A DNA stretch of 64,000 bases from Leifsonia sp. 71-9 (GTDB lineage: Bacteria > Actinomycetota > Actinomycetes > Actinomycetales > Microbacteriaceae): contig NZ_MKVJ01000002.1 in the NCBI RefSeq assembly GCF_001898805.1, forward strand, positions 82,920 through 146,919. Direction: 5' to 3'. Made by a program: the position numbers and the translations under genes. The notes beneath the pieces were generated by a model. It searched no databases. It was not told the origin of the DNA and worked only from the letters and a program-made list of their open reading frames with translations. The stretch's first letter is position 1. Each line of letters begins with the position of its first letter. Shown one piece after another: positions 24,631 to 32,775 of the stretch.

Positions 24631-26325
24631 TTGAGCCCAGATAGCCGCCTGCTCGCAGGCCGATATCAGCTGGGCGAACTGGTCGGGCGCGGTGGCATGT
24701 CGGATGTGCACCGCGGCACGGACACGCGGCTCGGCCGCACCGTCGCCATCAAGCTGCTGAAGCCTTCCCTCGCCACCGACCCCGCGTTCCGCACGCGGTT
24801 CCGCCAGGAGGCGCAGGCGGCCGCGCGCATGGCGCACCCGACGATCGTCCGCGTCTTCGACGCCGGCGAGGAGACGGTGCACGAGCCCAACGGCCACGAG
24901 GCGCAGCTGCCGTTCATCGTGATGGAGTTCGTCGACGGCATCCTGCTGAAGGACCTCATCAAGAAGGGCCCGCTGGAGGTATCGGAGGCCGTGCGGATCA
25001 CCGAGGGCATCCTGACCGCCCTCGAGTACTCGCACCGCGCCGGCGTCGTGCACCGCGACATCAAGCCCGGCAACGTGATGATCACCAAGGCCGGCCAGGT
25101 CAAGGTGATGGACTTCGGCATCGCCCGCGCGATCAGCGACTCCTCGGCGACCGTGGCGCAGACCACCGCCGTGCTCGGCACGGCCAGCTACTTCTCGCCC
25201 GAGCAGGCGAAGGGCGAGTCGGTCGACGCCCGCACCGACCTCTACTCGACCGGTGTGGTGCTGTTCGAGATGCTCGCCGGCCGGCCGCCGTTCCGCGGCG
25301 ACACCCCGGTCGCGGTCGCCTACCAGCACGTGAGCGAGACCGCGGTCGCGCCGAGCACGCTCAACCCCAAGGTCTCGCCGGCGATGGATGTCGTCGTCGC
25401 CCGCGCGCTGACCAAGGACCGCTTCGAGCGCTACCAGACCGTCGCGGAGTTCCGCGCCGACCTCGAAGAGGCGGCCGCCGGACGCGTACCGGTCCACAAG
25501 GAGAGCGACGAGCTCTCCGAGACGCTGTTCGGCGCCCCGCCGAGCTCGGTATCCGGCCCGGAGGCGGCGTTCCGCCAGCTCGCCGAGGACCAGACGATGA
25601 CGCGCACGCAGCGCCGCCCTCCGGTCATCTGGATCTGGGCCGGCATCGCCGTCATGGCCGTGGTGATCGTCGCGGTGCTCGCGTGGGTGCTGCGGCTCGC
25701 TCCGACCACGACCATGCCTGAGACCTCTCGCACGGTTCCCGCTCTGGCGGGACAGACGGTCGACGAGGCGACGGCCACGCTCGAGAAGATGAAGCTCAAG
25801 TGGACGCAGACCACGGAGACGAGCGCGACCTACCCCGAAGGCCAGATCATCCGCAGCGATCCGGGCTCCGGCATCGTCGTCGCGACGGGTGACACGATCA
25901 ACCTCTACGTCTCGACCGGCAAGAAGACCGTCGCCGTCCCCGACGTGCACAACATGACGATCGACGCGGCCAAGGCGGCGATCACGGCCGCCGGGCTCAC
26001 CGTCGGCCCGGTCACGACGGAGAACTCGTCGTCGGTCGCCGCTAACATCGTGATCTCGACGGACCCGGATGCGACCGGCAAAGCGCACGAGGGCGACCCG
26101 ATCTCGCTCACCATCTCGAGCGGCAAGGTCACCCTCGCCGATCTGACGGGTCAGACCATCCAGGCCGCGACGGGCATCCTGTCCCAGCTGGGGCTCACGG
26201 CGAACCCGAAGCCGGATCCCTCCTGCCCGCAGGACAGCGGGGCCCCGCTGGTGCACACGCAGTCCGTGGCGCCCGGCGACGTGCCGCAGGGATCCTCGGT
26301 CGACCTGACGTACTGCTCGGGCTGA
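24631..26325 (+). CDS. pknB: PknB: PASTA-domain Ser/Thr kinase
   Basis: This 564-aa protein has a kinase domain (about 10-275) with [40 protein letters not shown] and a Thr-rich activation loop (TVAQTTAVLGTASYFSPEQ). A membrane helix lies at about 333-355, followed by three PASTA repeats and a C-terminal tail with paired cysteines. The start is TTG 24631, preceded by AGAAGGAG with 6-nt spacing; no ATG or GTG fits as well. TACACT at about 24592 may be a separate promoter. Its stop abuts the convergent trpG stop with no gap. Confidence 0.93.
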   Translation: MSPDSRLLAGRYQLGELVGRGGMSDVHRGTDTRLGRTVAIKLLKPSLATDPAFRTRFRQEAQAAARMAHPTIVRVFDAGEETVHEPNGHEAQLPFIVMEFVDGILLKDLIKKGPLEVSEAVRITEGILTALEYSHRAGVVHRDIKPGNVMITKAGQVKVMDFGIARAISDSSATVAQTTAVLGTASYFSPEQAKGESVDARTDLYSTGVVLFEMLAGRPPFRGDTPVAVAYQHVSETAVAPSTLNPKVSPAMDVVVARALTKDRFERYQTVAEFRADLEEAAAGRVPVHKESDELSETLFGAPPSSVSGPEAAFRQLAEDQTMTRTQRRPPVIWIWAGIAVMAVVIVAVLAWVLRLAPTTTMPETSRTVPALAGQTVDEATATLEKMKLKWTQTTETSATYPEGQIIRSDPGSGIVVATGDTINLYVSTGKKTVAVPDVHNMTIDAAKAAITAAGLTVGPVTTENSSSVAANIVISTDPDATGKAHEGDPISLTISSGKVTLADLTGQTIQAATGILSQLGLTANPKPDPSCPQDSGAPLVHTQSVAPGDVPQGSSVDLTYCSG

Positions 26326-26964
26326 TCAGCCGAGCTTGACCAGGGGGTTCAGCGCGCGGGCAGCCTCGGCGGCGCCGGCGAGCCCGGCGACCTCGAGCCA
26401 GTTGCCCAGCATCCGGTAGCCGCCCTCGGTGAGGACCGACTCCGGGTGGAACTGCACGCCGTAGATCGGCGCGTCACGGTGCTGCAGCGCCATGATGACG
26501 CCGCCCGGGGTGCGCGCCGTGACGACGAGCGTGTCCGGGAGGGTGCCGTCGACGACCGCGAGCGAGTGGTACCGCGTCGCGGTGAAGGGCTGGGGCACGC
26601 CGTCGAAGAGCGTGCTGTCGTCGTGGGCGACCTGCGAGGTCTTGCCGTGCATCAGCTCCTCGGCGTTGGTGACCACGCCGCCGAACGCCTCCGCGATCGC
26701 CTGATGACCGAGGCACACGCCGAGGAGGGGCTGACCGGTCGCGAGCGCCTGCTCGACGACGGGGATCGACACTCCGGCGTCCGCGGGCTTGCCCGGGCCG
26801 GGCGAGACCAGCACGGCGTCGTACTCGGCGAGCCGGGCCGGAATGTCGGCCACGGCGATGTCGTCGTTGCGCACGACCTCCGTCTCCGCACCGAGCTCCC
26901 GCAGGTAGCCGTTCAGCGTGTAGACGAAGCTGTCGTAGTTGTCGATGACGAGTACGCGGGTCAC
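26326..26964 (-). CDS. trpG: TrpG/PabA: glutamine amidotransferase subunit of anthranilate or aminodeoxychorismate synthase
   Basis: This 212-aa class I glutamine amidotransferase has VLVIDNYDSFVYT at the start, GVCLGHQAIA (nucleophile Cys near 82), and VQFHPES with the catalytic His/Glu. It supplies ammonia to a chorismate-using partner for tryptophan or folate; no partner gene lies in the window. GTG 26962-26964 overlaps the upstream small ORF stop (GTGA). TACCGT (26971-26976) is also 6 nt upstream, so it may be made both by coupling and from a leaderless mRNA. Confidence 0.9.
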   Translation of the reverse strand: MTRVLVIDNYDSFVYTLNGYLRELGAETEVVRNDDIAVADIPARLAEYDAVLVSPGPGKPADAGVSIPVVEQALATGQPLLGVCLGHQAIAEAFGGVVTNAEELMHGKTSQVAHDDSTLFDGVPQPFTATRYHSLAVVDGTLPDTLVVTARTPGGVIMALQHRDAPIYGVQFHPESVLTEGGYRMLGNWLEVAGLAGAAEAARALNPLVKLG

Positions 26965-27119
26965 GGCCCCACGGTACCTTCCTGCGGACCCAAGAGCGAA
27001 TCCACCCACGGGAAGGCCCAGGTCACGAGCACGAAGAGCACGACGGCCACGAGGACCAGCAGGATGATGATGCGCAGCCAGACCGGTCCGGGCAGGATGC
27101 GCCACAGCGCGGCGTACAT
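26961..27119 (-). CDS. 52-aa single-span membrane protein
   Basis: The ORF reads MYAALWRILPGPVWLRIIIL, continues as a Val/Leu-rich membrane helix (about 15-37), and ends WVDSLLGPQEGTVGP. A GGGAGG ribosome site lies 6-7 nt upstream, inside the sortase 3' end; the ATG is 1 nt past the sortase stop. The stop overlaps the trpG start by 4 bp. The tight packing and good ribosome site argue that it is real although very short. Function is unknown; it may assist the sortase at the membrane. Confidence 0.65.
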   Translation of the reverse strand: MYAALWRILPGPVWLRIIILLVLVAVVLFVLVTWAFPWVDSLLGPQEGTVGP

Positions 27120-27120
27120 G

Positions 27121-27951
27121 TCAGCCTCCCTGACTCGTGTTCAGGACGCCGGCGAGCTCGCTGGGCACGTCCTGCGGCGGGGCGTAGTTGTCGAAGACGT
27201 TGTAGGCGATGAGTCGCTCCCCGGCCGCGAACGGCGGGTTGCACGTGGTGATCGTCATGAGCCGCTCGGTGGGCGTCGCCTCGGGCTGGCGCGGCACCGG
27301 CAGCAGCACCTGGACGGCGGAGGGCTGCACGTACTCGAAGTTGCGGAAGGTGTAGGTGTACCAGCCGTCCTTCGTCTGCACGTAGATGCGGTCGCCGATG
27401 TGCAGCTTGGAGAGGTCGATGAACGTGTTGCCCCAGCCGCTGTCGTGTCCGGCGACGGCGAAGTTGCCGACCTGCCCGGGCATCTGGGTGTCCGCGTAGT
27501 GGCCGACGCCGGCGGTGTAGCTGTTGAGCACCTTCTCCACGTCGACGGTCTGGCGGATCGTGCGCTTCCAGTCGGGGCCGAGGCGCGGGATGTAGATGAC
27601 CGCGAACGCCTCGTAGTCGGCCGGCTGCGCCATGACCGGGATGTTCGTGACGCCCGAGGCGTCCGGCGTCGGGGTCGGTCGCGGCGCCTTGATCGCGTCG
27701 TCGATCCACTTCTGGCTCTGGGTCGCGGCCGCGGAGCTCTGCTGGCTGTCGACGACGAGGTTGTTCCACCACATCTGCCACCCGAGGAAGAGCAGGACGA
27801 GCACGCCCGCGGTGATCAGCAGCTCGCCGAGAACCCCGACCACGGTCGGGCGGCGCGGGGGCTTGCGGGCCTTCGCCGGCTTCTGACTCCGGCCGTCACG
27901 CCGCTCGGCGCCACGCGGGCGTCGCAGTTCGGGTTCGGTCGGGTCGGCCAT
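27121..27951 (-). CDS. class E-like sortase
   Basis: This 276-aa transpeptidase has a basic N-terminus, a membrane helix (about 37-59) and a sortase domain (about 120-276). Catalytic residues are visible as VAGHDSGWG (His), LMTITTCNPPF (Cys237) and GERLIAY (Arg246). It anchors secreted proteins bearing LAxTG-type signals to peptidoglycan; a LADTG protein is encoded at 4.8-6.9 kb. ATG 27951 has TAGAAT (27959-27964) 7 nt upstream and no ribosome site, suggesting leaderless transcription. The class is assigned by context and motif. Confidence 0.87.
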   Translation of the reverse strand: MADPTEPELRRPRGAERRDGRSQKPAKARKPPRRPTVVGVLGELLITAGVLVLLFLGWQMWWNNLVVDSQQSSAAATQSQKWIDDAIKAPRPTPTPDASGVTNIPVMAQPADYEAFAVIYIPRLGPDWKRTIRQTVDVEKVLNSYTAGVGHYADTQMPGQVGNFAVAGHDSGWGNTFIDLSKLHIGDRIYVQTKDGWYTYTFRNFEYVQPSAVQVLLPVPRQPEATPTERLMTITTCNPPFAAGERLIAYNVFDNYAPPQDVPSELAGVLNTSQGG

Positions 27952-28015
27952 ATGACAGATTCTAAGAGGAAAAGCTGGCGGAACCCTCAGACCGGTCCCG
28001 CTACACTGTGGTGCT

Positions 28016-28267
28016 ATGGCACGCAGCAAGTCGAAGATCAAGCCCGAGCGCCCCGCGCGGACCGCCGCCGCCTCCGGTGAGGAGGCGCCCAACCCCGTCT
28101 GGTTCAAGCCGGTCATGTTCGGCTTCATGCTGCTCGGGCTGGTCTGGATCATCGTCTTCTACGTGAGCCAGAACGAGTACCCGATCCCGGCCCTCGGCGC
28201 CTGGAACATCCTCGTCGGCTTCGGCATCGCCTTCATCGGCTTCCTCATGACCACCAGGTGGCGTTGA
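28016..28267 (+). CDS. crgA: CrgA: cell-division membrane protein
   Basis: This 83-aa protein has a basic soluble N-terminus and two membrane helices (about 32-52 and 62-80) joined by YVSQNEYPIPALGAWN. Actinobacterial CrgA coordinates FtsZ, FtsI and PbpA at the septum. TACACT (28002-28007) precedes the ATG by 8 nt. A strong terminator follows, then a DnaA-box cluster. The gene diverges from the sortase operon. Confidence 0.92.
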   Translation: MARSKSKIKPERPARTAAASGEEAPNPVWFKPVMFGFMLLGLVWIIVFYVSQNEYPIPALGAWNILVGFGIAFIGFLMTTRWR

Positions 28268-28299
28268 CGCCCCTCCCCTGCACTGACGCTGCGCGTCGA

Positions 28300-28335
28300 G
28301 AAGCCCGGTCCGTCGAGGACCGGGCTTCTTTCGTT
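28300..28335 (+). terminator. crgA terminator
   Basis: A perfect 12-bp stem (28300-28311 with 28317-28328), loop GTCGA, is followed by TTTCGTTT. It lies 32 bp after the crgA stop. Confidence 0.85.
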
Positions 28336-28501
28336 TCCACAGTTGTCCACAGCCTGTTATCCACACTGAGGACAACTCGACGGGGGCCGTTCTCCCCAGT
28401 GTTAATAAGCCTGTGGAGAGTTACACGGGTGTAATTATCCCCACTGTTAACAACCCTGTGGATAACTTATCCACGCCTTGTGGGCGCCTGGGGAAACCGG
28501 C
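28336..28501. other. intergenic DnaA-box cluster, about 14 kb from dnaA
   Basis: The 166-bp gap between convergent crgA and rhomboid genes holds three perfect DnaA boxes: TTGTCCACA (28343-28351), TTATCCACA (28357-28365) and TGTGGATAA (28457-28465). One-mismatch boxes are at 28367-28375, 28435-28443 and 28467-28475, and a weaker one at 28412-28420. The last pair is arranged back to back. AT-rich words (TTAATAA, TAATTAT, GTTAAC) lie between them. It has the make-up of an origin half, a DnaA-titration site or a regulatory cluster. Confidence 0.75.
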
Positions 28502-29338
28502 TCAGAGGAAGCGGATCAGGCTCAGTGCGATCAGCAGGACGCTCAGGACGATGACGAGCGGCAGCTGGAGCGCGCGCCGCGAGGCCCTGCGCGTCTCCAC
28601 GTAGATCAGGCCCACCAGCACACCGCCGATCAGGCCGCCGACGTGCGCCTGCCAGGCGATGTTGAGCCCGGGGAGGAAGCCGATGCCGATGTTGAGCGCG
28701 ACCAGGACGAGGATCTGCGTGGCATTGCCGCCCAGTCGTCGTTGGATGATGAAAAACGCGCCGAACATGCCGAAGATCGCACCCGACGCGCCCACCACGG
28801 GCTGCAACGGGTTGCCCAGCAGCAGCACGCCCACCGAGCCGGCGAACCCGCTGATCAGGAACAGCCCGAGGAAGCGCAGCCGGCCGAGCATCGGCTCGAG
28901 GATGCTGCCGAAGATCCACAGCGTGTACATGTTCAGCAGGATGTGAATGATGCTCGCGTGCGCGAACACCGAGGTCAGCATCCGCCACGGCTCGAACGCA
29001 CGCGGATCGGAGTACACGCCCGCGTACTGGATCGCCTGCGTGACCTGCGTGCCGATCACCGGCAGCGACTGGAGGATGAACACCACCACGCACACCGCGA
29101 TGATCGCGTAGGTGACGACCGGCGCTCCCGCACCCGTCAGGCGCGGGATCCAGGCCGGCTTGGTCTTGGGCGCGGTGGCGCGCTGCTCGGCCATGCACTC
29201 CGGGCAGACGAATCCGACCGCGCCGGGTGTCTGGCACTCACCGCAGATCGTGCGCCCGCACCGCTGGCACAGCACGTAGCTGACGCGATCGGGGTGGCGG
29301 TAGCAGTAGCTCGCTCGCGCGTCGACGGGCTGAGACAT
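28502..29338 (-). CDS. rhomboid-family intramembrane serine protease with N-terminal zinc ribbon
   Basis: This 278-aa protein has an N-terminal B-box-like zinc ribbon (about 10-55; CYRHPDRVSYVLCQRC, CGECQT, FVCPECM). A six-to-seven-helix rhomboid domain follows with HILLNMYTLW, GASGAIFGMF (catalytic Ser) and AWQAHVGGLIGG (catalytic His). It cleaves substrates within the membrane; the substrate is unknown. The gene neighbours ppiA, as in other actinobacteria. GGAAGA lies just upstream of the ATG. Confidence 0.9.
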   Translation of the reverse strand: MSQPVDARASYCYRHPDRVSYVLCQRCGRTICGECQTPGAVGFVCPECMAEQRATAPKTKPAWIPRLTGAGAPVVTYAIIAVCVVVFILQSLPVIGTQVTQAIQYAGVYSDPRAFEPWRMLTSVFAHASIIHILLNMYTLWIFGSILEPMLGRLRFLGLFLISGFAGSVGVLLLGNPLQPVVGASGAIFGMFGAFFIIQRRLGGNATQILVLVALNIGIGFLPGLNIAWQAHVGGLIGGVLVGLIYVETRRASRRALQLPLVIVLSVLLIALSLIRFL

Positions 29339-29361
29339 TCTTCCGACTCGCCCGTCCGGTC

Positions 29362-29901
29362 TCAGACCTGCTCGATCTCGACCGACTCGATGACGACGTC
29401 GTCGAGCGGCCGGTCACGGGCGTCCGTCGGGACCTCGGCCAGCTTGTCGACGATCTTGCGCGACGCGTCGTCGGCGACCTCGCCGAAGATGGAGTGCTTG
29501 CCCTGCAGCCACGTGGTCGGGCCGACGGTGATGAAGAACTGCGAGCCGTTGGTGCCGTGCCCGCCCTGGATGCCGGCGTTGGCCATCGCGAGCATGTACG
29601 GCTGGGTGAAGTCGAGCTCGGGGCTGATCTCGTCGTCGAACTGGTAGCCCGGTCCGCCGATGCCCTGGCCGAGCGGGTCGCCGCCCTGGATCATGAAGCC
29701 CGGGATGATGCGGTGGAAGATCACGCCGTCGTAGAGCGGCGTGCTGGTCTTCTCGCCGGTGGCCGGGTGGGTCCACTCGGTCTCACCGGTCGCCAGGCCG
29801 ACGAAGTTGCGCACCGTCTTCGGCGCGTGGTTGCCGAAGAGGTTGACCTTGATGTCTCCGTAGTTGGTGTGGAGAGTGGCGACGGCGGTGTGCTTAGACA
29901 T
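29362..29901 (-). CDS. ppiA: cyclophilin-type peptidyl-prolyl cis-trans isomerase
   Basis: This 179-aa cytoplasmic cyclophilin has no signal peptide. Active-site elements are GVIFHRIIPGFMIQGGDP (Arg and Gln), GTNGSQFFIT and KHSIFGEV. It catalyses proline isomerisation in folding proteins. ATG 29901 begins SKHTAVATLHTNYGD. It is 23 bp upstream of the rhomboid gene, so the two are probably cotranscribed. Confidence 0.92.
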   Translation of the reverse strand: MSKHTAVATLHTNYGDIKVNLFGNHAPKTVRNFVGLATGETEWTHPATGEKTSTPLYDGVIFHRIIPGFMIQGGDPLGQGIGGPGYQFDDEISPELDFTQPYMLAMANAGIQGGHGTNGSQFFITVGPTTWLQGKHSIFGEVADDASRKIVDKLAEVPTDARDRPLDDVVIESVEIEQV

Positions 29902-30026
29902 GACACCAATTCTTGCACAGGGGGTTAGCTGGTGATCGGCAGAGGACTTCACCTCTCGGTCCATCCCCAGCCCTTTCGGTGGCAAGATGGAGACGGTTCG
30001 CTATTCCGACGCAATGGAGGTCCAGA

Positions 30027-30581
30027 ATGAGCCTGACACGGAAGCGCAAGAAGGAGCTCAAGCGACTGCGCAGCAGCGCGGAGGAGCTGTGGGGCAAGCA
30101 GCAGGAGGTGCTCGCGAACGCGAACGCCGTCGCCGCCGAAGCCCGCAAGCAGGCCGCCTACTACACCCGCGAGGAGATCGCACCGCGCGTCCGTGACGGC
30201 TACGACTCCTACGTGCGTCCTGCCGCCCAGACGGCCGCGCACACCGCCGGTCACGTGGCCGGTGTGGCACGCGACCGCATCGTCGGCGATGTGATCCCCG
30301 CCGTGGGCTCCGCCGTCGGCACCGCGCTCTCGGTGGTCGACCACGCCCGCGCGGCACGCGCTGCGGCGTTCAACGGCGACTTCACCAAGGCGCGCAAGGA
30401 GCTCACCCGCAAGGTGCAGGTCGCTCCGCAGAAGTCCGGCCCGGGCGCCGGCACCGTGATCGCGATCGGCCTCGGGGTCGTCGCGGCCGCCGGGCTGCTC
30501 TACGCGGTCTGGCAGACGTTCCGCGCCGACGACGAGCTGTGGGTCGCCGACGAGGAGCCCACCGCTCCCGCTGCGGAGTAG
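30027..30581 (+). CDS. hypothetical protein with coiled N-terminus and C-terminal membrane helix
   Basis: This 184-aa protein has a very basic start (SLTRKRKKELKRLRSSAEEL) and an Ala-rich helical or coiled region to about 140. One membrane helix (about 147-168) is followed by an acidic tail. ATG 30027 follows GGAGG with 6-nt spacing. It resembles the small helical membrane-associated proteins near ppiA in actinobacteria, but no function is known. A UUCG-loop terminator follows. Confidence 0.7.
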   Translation: MSLTRKRKKELKRLRSSAEELWGKQQEVLANANAVAAEARKQAAYYTREEIAPRVRDGYDSYVRPAAQTAAHTAGHVAGVARDRIVGDVIPAVGSAVGTALSVVDHARAARAAAFNGDFTKARKELTRKVQVAPQKSGPGAGTVIAIGLGVVAAAGLLYAVWQTFRADDELWVADEEPTAPAAE

Positions 30582-30600
30582 TCCCTCCAACTTGGACGAC

Positions 30601-30632
30601 AATCCACCCCGGGGTTCGCCCCGGGGTGGATT
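30601..30632 (+). terminator. strong hairpin terminator with UUCG tetraloop
   Basis: A perfect 14-bp stem (30601-30614 with 30619-30632) is capped by TTCG, an exceptionally stable tetraloop. It lies 20 bp after the hypothetical gene. There is no clean T tract; a G-run with TTT follows. Confidence 0.75.
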
Positions 30633-30682
30633 GGGGGGTTTCCCCGATGGTGGGCAGGGCATCGGGACGCGATGCTGGAGTC

Positions 30683-30883
30683 ATGAACATCCTCCAGCGT
30701 CCACTTCAGGGCCGTGTCCTCGGCGGCGTCTGCGCCGGGCTGGCGCAGCGGTTCGGGCTCACGCCCACCACGGTCCGCGTGCTCTTCCTGCTGTCGTGCC
30801 TACTGCCCGGCCCGCAGTTCATCGCCTACATCGCGATGTGGATCATCATCCCGAGCGAGCGCCGCGACGTCGTCACCGTCTGA
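30683..30883 (+). CDS. small PspC-domain membrane protein
   Basis: The protein has 66 residues: LQRPLQGRVLGGVCAGLAQR and TTVRVLFLLSCLLP match the PspC domain, followed by the helix FIAYIAMWIIIPSE. PspC proteins are linked to envelope stress. GATGCT (30671-30676) is 6 nt upstream of the ATG, in line with a leaderless start. The stop faces the Nudix gene 24 bp away. Confidence 0.85.
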   Translation: MNILQRPLQGRVLGGVCAGLAQRFGLTPTTVRVLFLLSCLLPGPQFIAYIAMWIIIPSERRDVVTV

Positions 30884-30907
30884 CGCGGGCGCGTCGTCGG
30901 CGTGCGG

Positions 30908-31324
30908 TCAGCGCAGCCCCGCCATCCCGAGTGCGACGTCGACGAGGTCGACCCGCCGGTTAGGGATGCCCGTCAGCGCGAACCAGGCGGCCTCGTCCGT
31001 GGAGCCGTCGAGCTCGTTCCTGAGCTTGCCCCCGGTGACCGAGGCCCGGTAGATGATGCGGAGCGCGTGCAGCGGTCCCGAGTCCGGCGTGAACCTCTGC
31101 TCGGCAGGGACGATCTTCGAGTCGATCCCCAGCAGCTCTCCCGCCTGCGCCGCATAGCCGGTCTCCTCGGCGATCTCCCGCACCACGGCGTCCACCGGAT
31201 CCTCGCCCGGATCGATCCCTCCGCCGGGGAGCGTCCAGCCGGAGCGTCCCCCTTCGTTCCAGTGCGCGAGGAGGATGCGGTCGTTGTCGACGATGACTCC
31301 GTATGCCGCAACCCTGATATCCAT
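30908..31324 (-). CDS. Nudix hydrolase
   Basis: This 138-aa protein contains a full Nudix box at about 34-56 (GGIDPGEDPVDAVVREIAEE then TGY), which binds the metal that hydrolyses nucleoside-diphosphate linkages. The substrate is unknown; context with an Fpg-like glycosylase hints at nucleotide-pool cleaning. TAGGGT (31331-31336) is 6 nt before ATG on the minus strand, so the mRNA is probably leaderless. Confidence 0.88.
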   Translation of the reverse strand: MDIRVAAYGVIVDNDRILLAHWNEGGRSGWTLPGGGIDPGEDPVDAVVREIAEETGYAAQAGELLGIDSKIVPAEQRFTPDSGPLHALRIIYRASVTGGKLRNELDGSTDEAAWFALTGIPNRRVDLVDVALGMAGLR

Positions 31325-31371
31325 GCCGACACCCTACTGCCGTTGTCGGAGGAGAAGGGCAGACTGGGGTG

Positions 31372-32235
31372 GTGCCCGAACTTCCGGAAGTCACAGCACT
31401 CGCCGCCGACCTCGACGCGCGACTGGCCGGTCGCGTCATCGACCGACTGAGCATCGTTGCGTTCGCGGCCCTCAAGACGTTCGATCCCCCGGTGGATGCG
31501 CTTCACGGGCTGACGATCGCCGGCGTCACCCGGCACGGCAAGTTCCTCGACATCGCGGCCGGCGACCTCCACGTCGTCATCCACCTCGCCCGGGCGGGAT
31601 GGATCCGCTGGCGGGATGCGCCGCCGCCTCCACCCACCGGGCGTCCCGGGAAGGGGCCGCTCGCCGCACGACTCGTGCTCGACGACGGGACCGGACTCGA
31701 CATCACCGAGGCCGGCACCAAGAAGAGCCTCTCGATCTCCGTGGTGCGCGACCCGGCCGAGGTCCCGGGCGTCGCACGGCTGGGGCCGGATCCGCTCGAC
31801 CCCGCCTTCACCCGTGAGGTCTTCGCCGGGATCCTCGCGCAGCAGGGTCGCGCGCAGCTCAAGGGAGTCCTGCGCAACCAGTCCCTGATCGCCGGCATCG
31901 GCAACGCCTACTCGGACGAGATCCTGCACGTGGCGAAGATGTCGCCCTTCAAGCCCGCCGCCCTGTCCGAGGACGAGCTCGACCGGCTGTACGCCGCCGT
32001 CCAGTCCACCCTCCGCGATGCGCTGGCGAGAGCGGACGGTCTCGCCGCTTCCGAACTCAAGAGCGAGAAGAAGTCCGGCCTGCGCGTTCACGGCCGCACG
32101 GGTCAGGCGTGTCCCGTGTGCGGCGACACCATCCGGCAGGTGATCTTCGCCGACTCCACCCTGCAGTACTGCCCGACCTGTCAGACCGGCGGCAAGCCGC
32201 TCGCCGACCGCGTGCTGTCCCGGCTGCTCAAGTAG
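31372..32235 (+). CDS. Fpg/Nei-family DNA glycosylase
   Basis: This 287-aa base-excision repair enzyme starts PELPEVTALA after Met removal, giving the catalytic N-terminal Pro and Glu. It also has RHGKFLDI, a helix-two-turn-helix (IAGIGNAYSDEILHVAKMSP) and a C-terminal zinc finger (CPVCGD, YCPTCQ). GTG 31372 is preferred over GTG 31369 because Pro must be residue 2; CAGACT (31360-31365) then lies 6 nt upstream. Fpg versus Nei specificity is not decidable by eye. Confidence 0.9.
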   Translation: MPELPEVTALAADLDARLAGRVIDRLSIVAFAALKTFDPPVDALHGLTIAGVTRHGKFLDIAAGDLHVVIHLARAGWIRWRDAPPPPPTGRPGKGPLAARLVLDDGTGLDITEAGTKKSLSISVVRDPAEVPGVARLGPDPLDPAFTREVFAGILAQQGRAQLKGVLRNQSLIAGIGNAYSDEILHVAKMSPFKPAALSEDELDRLYAAVQSTLRDALARADGLAASELKSEKKSGLRVHGRTGQACPVCGDTIRQVIFADSTLQYCPTCQTGGKPLADRVLSRLLK

Positions 32236-32250
32236 CGGCCCGCTCCGGAC

Positions 32251-32682
32251 TCAGCACGCGCAGCTGACCCCGTCGACCGGAGCGGTCAGCGGGTCCGCGG
32301 CACGCGTCACCACCCCGTGGTCGTCCTCGACCGGGAAACCTTCGCGCGCCCAGTACTCGAACCCGCCGATCATCTCGCGCACCTCGTAGCCGAGCAGACT
32401 GAAGGCGAGCGCCGCCTTCGTCGACCCGTTGCAGCCCGGACCCCAGCAGTAGACGACGACCGGTGTCCCGGCCGGCACGAGGTCCGCTGCCCGTCCGGCG
32501 ATCTCGGCCGTCGGCAGGTGGAGGGCGCCGACCGCGCGTCCTTGCCGCCACGCCTCCTCGCCTCGGCTGTCGATCAGGACGAACGTCTCGCCGGCCTCCT
32601 GCGCCGAACGGACGTCGGAGGGGTCGGTCTCGAAGCGGAGCTTGGCGGCGAAGTGGCGGGATGCCTCTGAGCTGTCGGTCAT
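32251..32682 (-). CDS. rhodanese-domain protein
   Basis: The protein has 143 residues and a single rhodanese domain (about 15-115). The catalytic Cys is in VVVYCWGPGCNGSTKAALAF; a second Cys three residues after WGP-G is in the active loop. A C-terminal CAC ends the protein. It may transfer sulfane sulfur. TAACGT (32690-32695) lies 7 nt before ATG 32682 with no ribosome site. It is convergent with the glycosylase. Confidence 0.87.
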   Translation of the reverse strand: MTDSSEASRHFAAKLRFETDPSDVRSAQEAGETFVLIDSRGEEAWRQGRAVGALHLPTAEIAGRAADLVPAGTPVVVYCWGPGCNGSTKAALAFSLLGYEVREMIGGFEYWAREGFPVEDDHGVVTRAADPLTAPVDGVSCAC

Positions 32683-32775
32683 GCACACCACGTTAGAGAA
32701 GCGGATCCGCGATCTGAACAGACGATCCACGGCGTTCGGCCGGGATCACCGGGTTTCCCGTGGCAGAATCGCGCC

